From positions 1 through 48,132 of the forward strand of contig JAIROA010000062.1 in the NCBI GenBank assembly GCA_031257775.1: a stretch of DNA of 48,132 bases, in the 5' to 3' direction. Source of the DNA: Synergistaceae bacterium. GTDB taxonomy: Bacteria > Synergistota > Synergistia > Synergistales > Synergistaceae. Below are positions 16,196 to 25,358 of this stretch, piece by piece. The notes under the pieces are model-generated. The model had not been told where the DNA came from, searched no databases, and worked only from the letters and a program-made list of their open reading frames with translations. Position numbers and translations under genes: made by a program. Within the stretch, counting starts at the first letter, position 1, and each line of letters starts with the position of its first letter.

Positions 16196-17572
16196 TTATG
16201 GATTTTCCTTTATGTGTTCTTTAATCTCGTCAAGAGATACCCGAGTCAGGTCTCCTCTCGGGAGAGTCCCCAGAATTTCCCATGACATGTCGAGGGAAAA
16301 TCCGATCTCGCGATCCTCATCGCCGCCCTGCCGCAGGAATTTGTTCTCGAAAAGCCCTCCAAATTCAAGGGAGAGCTTGTCCGTCTTTGACAGCTCGTCC
16401 TCGCCGACGACGCCCGCGAGCGAGCGCACGTCCTGCACACGGCTGTATGAGGCAAAGAGCTGACTCGCTACCCCAGGGTGATCGTCGCGCGTGAAGCCCT
16501 TTCCGATCCCGTCCTTCATAAGACGCGAAAGGCTTGTGAGGACGTCTATGGGCGGGTATATGCCCTTCCCGTCGAGATCGCGGCTCAAGACTATCTGCCC
16601 CTCTGTTATGAAGCCGGTGAGATCCGGGATCGGGTGGGTTATGTCATCGTTCGGCATCGTCAGTATGGGGATCTGCGTCACGCTGCCGGAAACACCGCGC
16701 ACGACGCCCGCCCTCTCGTATAAAGACGCGAGATCGCTGTAAAGGTACGCTGGGTAGCCTTTGCGGCTCGGGACTTCGCCGGCCGCGACGCCAAGCTCGC
16801 GTAACGCCTCGCAATAGCTCGTCATATCCGTTATGACGACCAGGACGTGCATTCCCAGCTCATATGCCATATATTCGGCGGCGGACAGCGCCATGCGCGG
16901 CGTCGCGATGCGCTCAATTACAGGATCGTCGGCCAGGTTGAGGAACGTCACGATGTTGTTCGATCTCCCCTTCTCCGAAAGCTCCCGAAGGAAGAACTCC
17001 GCGTCGTCGTGCTTTATGCCGATCCCGGCAAAGACGACCGCGAAATTCTCTGAGGTCATGAGCCTCGCCTGACGCGCTATCTGAACCGCCAGCTGGTTAT
17101 GCGGCAAGCCGTTGCCTGAGAATATCGGCAGCTTTTGCCCGCGGATCAGCGTCGTAAGCGTGTCGATCGCCGATATGCCTGTGTGGATGAAATCCTTCGG
17201 GTACTGCCGGGCCATCGGGTTGAGCGGCATCCCGTTCGCGTTGACCCGGCGGCCTCCAAAGACCGGGCCGCAGCCGTCAGTAGGCTCGCCTAAGCCATTA
17301 AAGGTGCGCCCGATGATATTTGGCGCAAGCTGAATCTCAAGAGCCCTGTCAAGGAAGCGGACTCTCGTTTCGTTCGGAACGAGGCTGTCCGTGCCCCCGA
17401 AAACCTGTACGAGCGTGGCTTTCTCGGAGAGCGATATTACGCGCCCGCGCCTTGCTTTTCCGCTAGGGACGCAGACATCCACCAGCTCGCCCAAAAAAGC
17501 GTCCGGGGTGCTTTCAAGCAGTATGAATGGCCCATTGACCTCGCTTATTCCGATATATTCGGACAAAGGCAT
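16196..17572 (-). CDS. atpB: V-type ATPase subunit B
   Basis: Non-catalytic nucleotide-binding subunit of the V1 head, 458 aa, which alternates with subunit A in the hexamer. The usual landmarks are visible: FGGTDSL and [10 protein letters not shown] near the start, [37 protein letters not shown] in place of a P-loop (as expected for B), [14 protein letters not shown], and [18 protein letters not shown]. It is the last gene of the nine-gene operon and starts 4 nt after subunit A. The terminator lies 20 nt beyond its stop. The atpB symbol follows V-ATPase naming, not F-ATPase naming. Confidence 0.96.
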   Translation of the reverse strand: MPLSEYIGISEVNGPFILLESTPDAFLGELVDVCVPSGKARRGRVISLSEKATLVQVFGGTDSLVPNETRVRFLDRALEIQLAPNIIGRTFNGLGEPTDGCGPVFGGRRVNANGMPLNPMARQYPKDFIHTGISAIDTLTTLIRGQKLPIFSGNGLPHNQLAVQIARQARLMTSENFAVVFAGIGIKHDDAEFFLRELSEKGRSNNIVTFLNLADDPVIERIATPRMALSAAEYMAYELGMHVLVVITDMTSYCEALRELGVAAGEVPSRKGYPAYLYSDLASLYERAGVVRGVSGSVTQIPILTMPNDDITHPIPDLTGFITEGQIVLSRDLDGKGIYPPIDVLTSLSRLMKDGIGKGFTRDDHPGVASQLFASYSRVQDVRSLAGVVGEDELSKTDKLSLEFGGLFENKFLRQGGDEDREIGFSLDMSWEILGTLPRGDLTRVSLDEIKEHIKENP

Positions 17573-17575
17573 TAT

Positions 17576-19366
17576 CTATGCACCCCCCTGTTCCCTGGTA
17601 CGCTCTGTCTCCACTCTGTTCAGGTGGGCATCGAGCTTTGCCCGGGCATCATCGAACGACGATTTGTCCTCAGACGGTATCTCCCTTAAATGAACGAGGT
17701 TTTCCACAGCGTCGCTTTGCCTTATGAGGGATATGGGAACGCCCTGCCTCACCAGCTCCATTCCCCTGTCGTAAAAGTACATTATTAAATCGAGTATGGC
17801 AAAGCCCTTCGATGGCGGAGAATATGAATCCGACCCGAAGGCGGCCTGCTGAAGATACCCGTTTTTGACGAGAAACGCGGTGTAGGCAAGCAGTCTCTGG
17901 TCATCAGGGAGGACATCCTCTCCGACAAGCCTGATGACCTGCTGGATTTTTTCGTCCTCAAGGAGAATGGCCCGCGATTTTTCCCTCAGCTCTCCCCATC
18001 GCGGCTCAACGTTGCCCTCGAACCATTCCTCCACTTCCTTGGCGTACTCGCTGTATGAGTCGAGCCACGAAATTGCCGGGAAGTGGCGGGCGTTTGCAAG
18101 GTTTTTATCGAGCCCCCAGAAACAGCGTATGAACCGCTTCGTGTGACGCGTCACCGGCTCGGTAAAGTCCCCGCCCGGAGGCGACACGGCGCCTATTATT
18201 GATACGCTGCCATTTTCACCGTACTGCGTTACGACCCTTCCGGCGCGTTCGTAAAACTCCGCGAGGCGCGACGGAAGATAGGCCGGAAAGCCCTCCTCAG
18301 CCGGTATCTCCTCAAGCCGCCCGGATATCTCGCGAAGCGCCTCCGCCCAGCGGGAAGTCGAATCGGCCATTAAAGCGACGTCGTAGCCCATGTCTCTGAA
18401 ATACTCCGCTATGGTTATCCCTGTGTAAATAGATGCCTCCCTTGCCGCGACCGGCATGTTCGACGTGTTCGCCACAAGTATCGTCCGCTCCATCAGCGGC
18501 CTGCCCGATCTTGGATCCTCAAGGACGGGGAACTGCTCGAGCACGTCCGTCATCTCGTTGCCGCGCTCGCCGCAGCCTATATAAACCACGATCTGCGCTT
18601 CGCTCCATTTGGCAAGCTGATGCTGAGTGACGGTCTTGCCTGTGCCAAATCCTCCGGGTATGGCGGCGGTCCCGCCCTTCGCTATCGGGAACAGCCCATC
18701 GATGACCCTCTGCCCTGTTACAAGCGGCTCGTCCGGAAGCAACCGCTGCCTGTACGGGCGCGGCATACGCACAGGCCAGCGCTGTGTCAAAGGCACATCC
18801 AAAATTTTCCCCGAGGCGACCCGCACTTTAGCCGCCACCTCGCCGCTCGTTATGCGCCCCTCAGGGACGACCCAGGTCAGCTCGCCCTCGATATTTGACG
18901 GGCAGATCACCCTATGAAGGACCAGCCCCGTCTCCTGTACCGTGGCGATAAGCGTTCCCGCAGTGGCCACCTCTCCGGCTTTCGCGACCGGCGTGATCTC
19001 CCAGGCTTTTTCCGGGTCTATCATAGGGACTTCAACCCCGGGCGTTATATACATCCCCTCTTTGTCCAGAAGCGCTCCGAGGGGACGTCCGATGCCGTCG
19101 AAAAAGCCCCCGATAAGGCCGGGGCCTAAAGACACGGATAGCGGCTCGCCCGAGCCCTCGATCTCCTCGCCTACTTTCATGCCCTGGGTGTCTTCGTATA
19201 CCTGTATGGTGGCCGAGTCGCCATTCATGCGGATTATCTCGCCCAACAGGCGCTTTTCGCCTATATGCACCATTTCCCGCATGGCGAAATTCCGCATACC
19301 TTCGGCATTTATGACAGGCCCGTTTATCATAGCGACCCGCCCGAGCCGGGCATCGTCATTATCCAA
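17576..19366 (-). CDS. atpA: V-type ATPase catalytic subunit A
   Basis: Catalytic subunit of the V1 head, about 596 aa. The P-loop GGFGTGKT lies at about residues 238-245. The A-specific non-homologous insert (residues about 110-200, GVEVPMIDPEKAWEI onward) precedes it, and YIGCGERGNEMTDVLEQFP, ADSTSRWAEALREISGRL and SVSIIGAVSPPGGDFTEPVT follow. The frame opens at GTG 19384, which overlaps the end of subunit E but has no ribosome site. The TTG at 19366 has AAGGGGGAG 6 nt upstream and is preferred. Both starts precede the conserved GRVAMINGPV strand. Together with B it drives ATP hydrolysis or synthesis coupled to ion flow through the K ring. Confidence 0.95.
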   Translation of the reverse strand: MDNDDARLGRVAMINGPVINAEGMRNFAMREMVHIGEKRLLGEIIRMNGDSATIQVYEDTQGMKVGEEIEGSGEPLSVSLGPGLIGGFFDGIGRPLGALLDKEGMYITPGVEVPMIDPEKAWEITPVAKAGEVATAGTLIATVQETGLVLHRVICPSNIEGELTWVVPEGRITSGEVAAKVRVASGKILDVPLTQRWPVRMPRPYRQRLLPDEPLVTGQRVIDGLFPIAKGGTAAIPGGFGTGKTVTQHQLAKWSEAQIVVYIGCGERGNEMTDVLEQFPVLEDPRSGRPLMERTILVANTSNMPVAAREASIYTGITIAEYFRDMGYDVALMADSTSRWAEALREISGRLEEIPAEEGFPAYLPSRLAEFYERAGRVVTQYGENGSVSIIGAVSPPGGDFTEPVTRHTKRFIRCFWGLDKNLANARHFPAISWLDSYSEYAKEVEEWFEGNVEPRWGELREKSRAILLEDEKIQQVIRLVGEDVLPDDQRLLAYTAFLVKNGYLQQAAFGSDSYSPPSKGFAILDLIMYFYDRGMELVRQGVPISLIRQSDAVENLVHLREIPSEDKSSFDDARAKLDAHLNRVETERTREQGGA

Positions 19367-19380
19367 TAAAAACTCCCCCT

Positions 19381-19995
19381 TCACAGCATGGCCAGGAGCC
19401 GGTCGGCCAGTGTATCCGAAACTTCCTGCGTCCGCGACTGCCAGTCGGAGTTTATCTGGCGTCTGCCGTCAGATGAGATAATCCAGCATCCGCCTAATAT
19501 TGGAGCAGGCTCATGTGAAAATTCCATCCCAGCCTGCGGAAATTTAGCGTTCACCTCGGCAGCTACCTCATCGCCAAAGCGTCCGTCTATCGCGGCAAGG
19601 CGAAGCTTCACCGGCTCGAAGCCCTCCAGTCTGCGCGCGCCATCCAACGCGAGGGCGGTCAATATATTGACGTAGTCGGAGCGATCCCTCAGTTTGACCA
19701 GCCCGTCGAGAAACTGTTTTAGCGCCTGCTGCAGCAACCTGTTCTGCTGGCGAAGCGCTTCAGTGGACTTCTGGCGCTCAGCGGCCAGTATCTGCCTACG
19801 ATGAACATCCTCGGCTCTCTTCTTTGCGTCTGCCAGAATCATTGCCGTCTCCCTGTCCAATTTCGACATTTCGCTCGCCAGCCATGATTCCGATTCCTTC
19901 CTTGCGCCCTCAGCAAGCTCAAATTTTTGAGAGCTGGCATTCTGCAGTATAAGGCTCTGCAATACGGAAATTTTTTCGCTCGTCGTCTCGTTCAT
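19381..19995 (-). CDS. atpE: V-type ATPase subunit E (peripheral stalk)
   Basis: A 204-aa peripheral-stalk subunit that pairs with the G-type subunit. The N-terminal half is a long charged helix (KFELAEGARKESESWLASEMSKLDRE, then KKRAEDVHRRQILAAERQKS). The C-terminal half is the globular domain that contacts subunits A and B. Length and layout fit bacterial and archaeal E subunits, although sequence identity in this family is always low and the call rests partly on position. The ATG overlaps the stop codon of subunit F (ATGA). Confidence 0.85.
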   Translation of the reverse strand: MNETTSEKISVLQSLILQNASSQKFELAEGARKESESWLASEMSKLDRETAMILADAKKRAEDVHRRQILAAERQKSTEALRQQNRLLQQALKQFLDGLVKLRDRSDYVNILTALALDGARRLEGFEPVKLRLAAIDGRFGDEVAAEVNAKFPQAGMEFSHEPAPILGGCWIISSDGRRQINSDWQSRTQEVSDTLADRLLAML

Positions 19996-20303
19996 TCCAT
20001 CTTCACCCCGATAGCGTCCCTTACATATCTCGTGAGAAAGTCGGAACCGCGTTTTGTGCCGTGTCTGTCAGGTATCTCGACAACTATCGGCAAGTCGCCG
20101 TGTTCGCGCAGATTCTGCATGATCTCCGGAACAAGCGCGGCTGCCTTCTCCGTAATCGCGAGGATCGCCACATCGCTTTCGACCAGCACTTCCTTCATGG
20201 CACGCGACGTTTCGTCGTACCCGTGAACCACCACGCCCTCTATGCCGGCAAGCCTCATGCCGACAAGAGTGTCGTGATTGTCGCTGATGAGATACGCTCG
20301 CAC
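19992..20303 (-). CDS. atpF: V-type ATPase subunit F (central stalk)
   Basis: A 103-aa central-stalk subunit that binds subunit D. The Rossmann-like pattern is visible: AYLISDNHDTLVGMRLAGIEGVVV at the start, VESDVAILAITEKAAALVPE in the middle and LPIVVEIPDR near the end. This is standard length. It starts with GTG and ends in an overlap with subunit E. It lies between the membrane ring subunit K and the stalk subunit E, as in other bacterial V-ATPase operons. Confidence 0.9.
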   Translation of the reverse strand: MRAYLISDNHDTLVGMRLAGIEGVVVHGYDETSRAMKEVLVESDVAILAITEKAAALVPEIMQNLREHGDLPIVVEIPDRHGTKRGSDFLTRYVRDAIGVKME

Positions 20304-20313
20304 GGCCGCAGAC

Positions 20314-20751
20314 CTAAGCCAGCTTGCTCAATATGATTATCGAAATAACGATGCCGTAGATTGCTACGCCTTCCGCGAGGCCCACGTAAATGAGCGTAGT
20401 CCCTATCGCTCCCGGCTGTTCGCCGACGAGGCCAAGCGCGGCTGAACCGACGCTTCCGACAGCAATGCCGGCACCAATGCAGGCAAGCCCGGTCGCAAGC
20501 GCCATTCCGAGAAACCCTAACCCATTGTTAGAAGCGTCAACGGGGGCCGAGGATGCCGCATCGGCGGCAAATGCCGGCGCTGAAGCCAGCGGGACAATCG
20601 CGCCAGCCACAAGGAGGCAAAACGATAGCGCGACAATCGCGGCAAAGAGCCCCTTGCCGCCCCTAAAACCCGTTTTCCTCATCAAAACCCCCAGCCCTAT
20701 CGTGCCAGCCACTGTGGCAGTGCTTAAAAACAACCCGACCACAAACATCAT
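20314..20751 (-). CDS. atpK: V-type ATPase subunit K (membrane ring c-type proteolipid)
   Basis: Ring-forming membrane subunit, 145 aa. The last two helices are the ion-carrying hairpin: GLGFLGMALATGLACIGAGI and TTLIYVGLAEGVAIYGIVIS, with the essential carboxylate at Glu 127 in LAEG. Two more hydrophobic segments precede it, separated from the hairpin by an Ala/Ser/Asp linker (APAFAADAASSAPVDASNNG). Only one ion-binding Glu is present in the chain. Whether H+ or Na+ is carried cannot be settled from these residues alone. Two successive ATG codons follow AGGGGAG directly, so the exact start may shift by one or a few codons. Confidence 0.9.
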   Translation of the reverse strand: MMFVVGLFLSTATVAGTIGLGVLMRKTGFRGGKGLFAAIVALSFCLLVAGAIVPLASAPAFAADAASSAPVDASNNGLGFLGMALATGLACIGAGIAVGSVGSAALGLVGEQPGAIGTTLIYVGLAEGVAIYGIVISIIILSKLA

Positions 20752-20796
20752 CTCCCCTTAATTTTTCTTATAGCGCTTATGTCGGCAGTGTTTGCT

Positions 20797-22764
20797 TTAT
20801 TTTATGGTGCCCTGAACGCGCTGGAAGCCCTTGTCTTTCTTCCATGTGACAGGCTTGAAAACGTTTCCGCCGCCCCGGTAGAATTTGCTGAAAAACTCAT
20901 AATATTCAAGGCGCAGCACCTGTATGAAAACTATCAGCCCCTCCAGGCATACTATGAATATATTGCCCAGCACAAACAAAAGGGCCTTTAAAAATAGTCC
21001 GCCAGGCAGCCTTTCAAGCATCCCCGCAAGTATGAGCACAGCCATCGAGAGAGCGACATGATTCAGCGCGAACGCCGCCAGCCTCACGAAAGAAGCCGTG
21101 TTCGTAAAGTAGTTCATGAGGTTATGAAGCACCTCGAATATCTTGAGCGTGGCGGACTCCTCCTCCGCTTTCTGGTGCAGAAGCGTCCTTGCCAAGGTAT
21201 CCCTGAAGAGCGTCAGGATCACAAGCCCTAAGATCGCGTACCAGAGATAGCTTACTGAAAAAGGAAGAGGCAAATCGAATATGGATATGCAGATCGCCCC
21301 CGCCGCTCCCCAATAGACCAAAAGCCCGGCAAGCCCCTGCCCGTCAAAGAGAAGCCGTCCGAAGTCCTTGTCCCTGTAACGGGATATCATGTTCAGGATC
21401 ATCCCGGCGCTTATCATAACGACGCCGGCGATAATGGCGATCGAGAAGAGCAATCCCGTATTGTGCATAGGCGATAGCCATAGAGGCTTGAAGAAAAAGC
21501 CCTCCACACCCATCACGCTTCCGTAAAGAAGGCCAAATATGAAAGCGCTGCAGGACGCGCACTTCATGACATAGGCGAGGGATCTGTTTAAAATACGTTT
21601 TTTATCCAGGTAGCTCGCGGCTAGGAAAAGCAATATCGCGTGCCCGACGTCGCCGAACATGAACCCGAAAAACAGGATGAACGTAAATGCCACAAACGGC
21701 GCCGGGTCGACTTCGCCGTAAGACGGAACGCTGTACATCGCTACGATAGACTGAAAGGCCTGCACAAGCTTGTTATTGCGGAGCAGCGTCGGCACGCGGA
21801 CGCCAGTGAACGGTATATCGCTCACCTGCTCTACGATGATGGCAGAAAGAGGCGCGTCATTCCCTATCGTTTTCCTGACGGCATCGTAAGTATCCTCCGG
21901 TATCCAGCCAGAGAGGATATACATACCGCACACCTCGCCCCTGCCCTTGCAGAGGTCGTATACCCGCTGCATGGTATAAAGCCTTGAAAACAGTTCCTCG
22001 CACTGAGACCGGTTATCCTTCAATATGCTAAGAGCCGATTCTTCCAGATCATTTATAGAGCGTTTGTGAAACTCGATGCTCTGTTCTATCTGCCCAAGCG
22101 GGTCGTCCTTTGAAAAATGCTCGGCGACATCCTGAAGGGAGAATTCCTTGAAGTAGACAGCGTCCAATATTTTCTTTGTGCCCTCCGCATAGGCGGGAAC
22201 CGTGAAGACGAGCGCCCATACCATGCCTTTGGAGTTTAAAAGCTCCAGGGCCAGGATCGGGGCATCCACGATCGACTCGTTCAGCCTGACGAAATTCTCC
22301 TGCGCCAGGCACCCGAAATGCGCGGTCGCAAAGCGCGCCGCGGCAAGCTCACTAGGCTTCATCCGCAGATTTGTGAGGGCCATGATGTATATTCGGGCCG
22401 CCTCGAGCATTTCAAGCTCCTCGGTCAGAAACTCTTTGCGGCTCTCCCATATCTCCAGCTGACCGGTCGTCTGCTCAACCATCCTTTGCGCCTCCTGCAA
22501 GTTGAAATCCTTGCCAAGCGGCACCGGGACAGGTTCGGGCATCGTCTCGCCCGCTATCCTCCACAGCATGGTCATTTTATTCAGAAGATCGTCGTATGGG
22601 TTCTCCGACTCTGTAGTGATCCTTGCCCTCAAGCTCCTGTCATTTACCAGGTAATCGAGCGGCAGAGGCTGAAAACCTCCCGATAGAACCATCTGCCGCG
22701 CGACCGGCTCCATCTCATCGTGAGGGCCAACCATAGTCAGTGCAACCATTTTCAGTATCGCCAT
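20797..22764 (-). CDS. atpI: V-type ATPase subunit I (a-type stator subunit)
   Basis: A 655-aa stator subunit that forms the ion half-channels. The N-terminal half (about 1-340) is cytosolic and helical and begins MAILKMVALTMVGPHDEM. The C-terminal half has seven or so membrane helices, starting near FVAFTFILFFGFMFGDVGHA, a signature of the family. The segment SFVRLAAFALNHVALSMAVL contains the conserved Arg that faces the ring Glu. The ATG has GGAGG upstream and overlaps the end of subunit C by 13 nt. Downstream, subunit K follows within 45 nt. Confidence 0.93.
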   Translation of the reverse strand: MAILKMVALTMVGPHDEMEPVARQMVLSGGFQPLPLDYLVNDRSLRARITTESENPYDDLLNKMTMLWRIAGETMPEPVPVPLGKDFNLQEAQRMVEQTTGQLEIWESRKEFLTEELEMLEAARIYIMALTNLRMKPSELAAARFATAHFGCLAQENFVRLNESIVDAPILALELLNSKGMVWALVFTVPAYAEGTKKILDAVYFKEFSLQDVAEHFSKDDPLGQIEQSIEFHKRSINDLEESALSILKDNRSQCEELFSRLYTMQRVYDLCKGRGEVCGMYILSGWIPEDTYDAVRKTIGNDAPLSAIIVEQVSDIPFTGVRVPTLLRNNKLVQAFQSIVAMYSVPSYGEVDPAPFVAFTFILFFGFMFGDVGHAILLFLAASYLDKKRILNRSLAYVMKCASCSAFIFGLLYGSVMGVEGFFFKPLWLSPMHNTGLLFSIAIIAGVVMISAGMILNMISRYRDKDFGRLLFDGQGLAGLLVYWGAAGAICISIFDLPLPFSVSYLWYAILGLVILTLFRDTLARTLLHQKAEEESATLKIFEVLHNLMNYFTNTASFVRLAAFALNHVALSMAVLILAGMLERLPGGLFLKALLFVLGNIFIVCLEGLIVFIQVLRLEYYEFFSKFYRGGGNVFKPVTWKKDKGFQRVQGTIK

Positions 22765-23852
22765 TCAGATTCACCTCCAAAAGCGACTGGCATCACAAGG
22801 TACGCTGCGGCCTTTCGCTTGTCATATCCATAGCGCACGCACTCAATTACTCTTGTTATATCGGCGATTTCAGAATTTCTTAAAATAAAATATGCCATCG
22901 CCGTATGAAAATCAGGAGATCCGCTGCTAAAGACCTTCCGTGCCTGTATATATATGTATCTCTTGAAATTCCGCTCAAGGACGAGCTGTGTTTCCTCTGG
23001 GTTTTCCGCGCCCTCAAGAAGCGCGGCGTAGGCCGGGAGGCGCTCCTTGATGAACGACGCAAGCACCTCGAACGATTCAAAGCGAACCGCCTCGCGCAAC
23101 ATCGCAAGTGAAATTCTATAACGGACTGGAAGAAGCCTGTTCAGCGTTTCCTCTGGAGTAAGTTCGTAAAAAACAATCGCCCGATATAGGCTGTAAAGAT
23201 TGTACGAATCGACCCTGGTGCCAAAAATCGGCAGAAGGACATTGCGCTCTTCGGGCTCAAATCTGCCAAGAGCCTTAAAAATCGCAGATTCTACGAAGGA
23301 ATCAAGAGCCATCTCCGCTGGGAAAAGCGATGTATCGTCGCCTGAAGCCAGCCTGCGAAGCGGTTCGGCCAGCACCTTGTAAAAGCGGGTACCGCGCAGC
23401 GTGTCGGCCACATCCGAGAAGCTTTTCGAGAGCAAAAGCTTCTCAAGCGATATCTTAGTCGCCGTGATCGGATAGAGCCTTCGCCTCAAATCATCCCTCG
23501 ATGAGCGCCCCGCCATGAGGTTCCGGAAGACGCTTTTCAGGTTTTCAGCCTCGAACAGCGAGAACCACGCTTTAAAAAGCCTATTCCTCGGGTTTCCCAG
23601 GTGAAGCATGAAATTCTCGGCATGGCGGATCAGCGTCGACTTCACGGCGGCCTCTATCTCATGCCTGTGGCTTTCGCTGGTGAGGGAAACCAAAAATTCC
23701 CCATACGCGGTCGACTTCAGTTTTTCCAATGCCTGAGGCACGCTTTCGCTGTCAAGAAGCATCAGATAATCATCAGCCGTCAGGAGTCTGCTATAAAGCA
23801 CCCTCGCCTTGACCCCTATTGAAACCCTCTCGCCGAGTGACGCGAAAGACAA
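22752..23852 (-). CDS. atpC: V-type ATPase subunit C
   Basis: A 366-aa subunit of the AtpC/NtpC group (homologue of eukaryotic subunit d). It caps the K ring and holds the central stalk. It is predicted to be all-helical, with the usual opening VSIGVKARVLYSRLLTADDYLMLL and repeated Arg/Leu helices. The start is TTG with GGAGG 8 nt upstream. The stop of the G-type gene lies between the two. Length is normal. It follows G and precedes I, as expected. Confidence 0.88.
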   Translation of the reverse strand: MSFASLGERVSIGVKARVLYSRLLTADDYLMLLDSESVPQALEKLKSTAYGEFLVSLTSESHRHEIEAAVKSTLIRHAENFMLHLGNPRNRLFKAWFSLFEAENLKSVFRNLMAGRSSRDDLRRRLYPITATKISLEKLLLSKSFSDVADTLRGTRFYKVLAEPLRRLASGDDTSLFPAEMALDSFVESAIFKALGRFEPEERNVLLPIFGTRVDSYNLYSLYRAIVFYELTPEETLNRLLPVRYRISLAMLREAVRFESFEVLASFIKERLPAYAALLEGAENPEETQLVLERNFKRYIYIQARKVFSSGSPDFHTAMAYFILRNSEIADITRVIECVRYGYDKRKAAAYLVMPVAFGGESEWRY

Positions 23853-23853
23853 A

Positions 23854-24192
23854 CTACGCGCCTCCGGCCAGAATGCTGTCCACTGTCTCCGCCAGAACGG
23901 TCGCCACGACGGTATCGACGTTTTCCTGGAAACGTTTGTTTACGCGATCACGCTCTTCCCTGCCAAAATCCAGAATTTGCCTGGCTTCAGCTTCCGCTCC
24001 GGTCAAGGCGTTCTGCATAAGGCCTTTGGCCTGCTCTCGGACGGAAGACATCCTGTTTTCCCTGTTCGGGATGAAAATGTCCTGAGTCGTCCTAAGCACT
24101 GAAGCAGACTCCCTTTTAGCCTCCTCTACAACCCTCTTCGCCTCGCTTTCCGCGCCTAACAGCACTGTCAGTACTTCCTGCACCGCGCTCAT
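23854..24192 (-). CDS. V-type ATPase G/H-type stalk subunit
   Basis: A 112-aa highly charged helical protein in the position of the G/H peripheral-stalk subunit. The segments LLGAESEAKRVVEEAKRES and GAEAEARQILDFGREERDRV have the alternating Ala/Glu/Arg pattern of a right-handed coiled coil. It would pair with subunit E. Sequence identity among these proteins is low, so location between subunits D and C carries much of the weight. Confidence 0.8.
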   Translation of the reverse strand: MSAVQEVLTVLLGAESEAKRVVEEAKRESASVLRTTQDIFIPNRENRMSSVREQAKGLMQNALTGAEAEARQILDFGREERDRVNKRFQENVDTVVATVLAETVDSILAGGA

Positions 24193-24206
24193 CCGTCACA
24201 CCCCCG

Positions 24207-24854
24207 TCATGCTTTAACTATGTTGCGGTTAGCTGGCTTATTTTCCCTGCCTTGCTTGGCAATTTTCATCCTTACGAAGTCCTCTCGGTCGCCTTCCTCC
24301 AGAACACCGTTAATAAAAACAGATTCCGCGATGCTTGAAGGGATAACCACCTTTTCGAGCGCGTTCACCCTCCTGTGGGTCTTCCTAATCTGCACAGCCA
24401 AGCGGTATACGCTCGTCTCGACCTCGGCTAGTTTTGCCAAGATCATGAGAACCTGCCTGAATGACCTATACGCTTCGTCCATAGCGCTCGTTGAGCCATA
24501 AAATGAGTAACTTGGCTTGACAGATTCGTCAAGCTCGTCAATATCCGGTATCTCCACCCCCATGACAGAGCGTAAGCGAACTATTATTTCTCTCGTCAGC
24601 GGGACTGAATTGGCAATATCCTCCACCGTGTCGATCCCGAGCGAGAGGTTCGCCCTTTCAAGGGCCCTGTAAGCCTTCGCGAAAACATCCGACACGTCCT
24701 TTTGAATATTTTTCGCCGTGTCTATGTGCGAAACCAGCTCCATCATAAGCACCTGCCTCTTTTGCTCAAGCAGGTCATGGCCACTCTTAGCTTGCCTGAC
24801 GGACTTTTCGAGCTTTACGAGGTTTCCCCTTGTTGGCGCCAATTTTTTTGCCAT
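24207..24854 (-). CDS. atpD: V-type ATPase subunit D (central stalk rotor)
   Basis: A 215-aa rotor subunit, equivalent in role to gamma of F-ATPases. The N-terminal signature APTRGNLVKLEKSVRQAKSG and HDLLEQKRQVLMMEL is clear, as is the C-terminal helix RLAVQIRKTHRRVNALEKVV. A TTG six codons upstream is in frame, but the ATG at 24854 has AGGTGGGG 7 nt before it and matches the family start (MAKKLAPT). It is the first gene of the operon D-G-C-I-K-F-E-A-B, an order in which D comes first and the head subunits A and B last. Confidence 0.95.
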   Translation of the reverse strand: MAKKLAPTRGNLVKLEKSVRQAKSGHDLLEQKRQVLMMELVSHIDTAKNIQKDVSDVFAKAYRALERANLSLGIDTVEDIANSVPLTREIIVRLRSVMGVEIPDIDELDESVKPSYSFYGSTSAMDEAYRSFRQVLMILAKLAEVETSVYRLAVQIRKTHRRVNALEKVVIPSSIAESVFINGVLEEGDREDFVRMKIAKQGRENKPANRNIVKA

Positions 24855-25115
24855 CTTTGCCCCACCTGCCAATGAACCTAGAGATATTATTATATTGTTA
24901 TGATAAAATTACGTCGTTAAATTATTAATCTATAATGTCCGATTCTACGCCAGACTGAGCAAAAAATACAAGAGGTTTTTGCGAATTTCAGGGCGTTAAA
25001 AAGCTAAATCAATATTTAAAATAGCAAGAAAAGCACCTTATTTTCAAAATTTATCCAAAGCGCTCATAAATATCACTTGTTTTTCTCAATAATAAGGCGA
25101 ACGGAGGCTACAAAG
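24855..25115. other. AT-rich intergenic region upstream of the V-ATPase and BtuCD operons
   Basis: About 260 nt with no gene. On the minus strand TAGAAT (24942-24947), with TTGTAT 18 nt upstream, is the best candidate V-ATPase promoter. On the plus strand TATAAT occurs at 24931-24936, but it is 180 nt from the next start. No cobalamin riboswitch core or strong hairpin was seen ahead of the BtuCD-like genes. Confidence 0.35.
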
Positions 25116-25358
25116 TTGTTTTATTTGCTCACCAGCGGCACCGAAATATCGAAAATCCCAGGGTGCCCAGCTGCCGGCACCAGTCCAGAAATAGCGCCGC
25201 TTACTTCTCTGGCGGACGCCGAGCGCGGTTACGTCAAGGACAAGGCAGGCACCGGAGGATCCGTCCTTTACTCAGCAAAGCCAGGAATCCCTGTAAGCGC
25301 CGTGATCGAAAGGACGAATGCCCTTTACGCCAAGGTATCCGCTAAAAACGCCGCATGA
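25116..25358 (+). pseudogene. N-terminal fragment of a CobT-like phosphoribosyltransferase (80 aa)
   Basis: The sequence FYLLTSGTEISKIPGCPAAG, then TSPEIAPLTSLADAE, and further on PGIPVSAVIERTNAL, fits the first 80 or so residues of the archaeal-type nicotinate-nucleotide phosphoribosyltransferase used in cobalamin lower-ligand activation. Full proteins are about 330-350 aa, so some three quarters are missing. The fragment still has a convincing start: TTG at 25116 with CGGAGG 8 nt upstream. Its stop overlaps the ATG of the permease (ATGA), so it may survive as a translated leader that couples to the importer. The GIPVSAVIERT segment suggests the deletion is downstream of that point. A short unrelated protein is the alternative. 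Confidence 0.55.

Noticed and set aside
24855-25115. Cobalamin riboswitch ahead of the CobT/BtuCD genes
   Set aside because: No B12-box-like core or long paired leader could be recognised in this AT-rich spacer.
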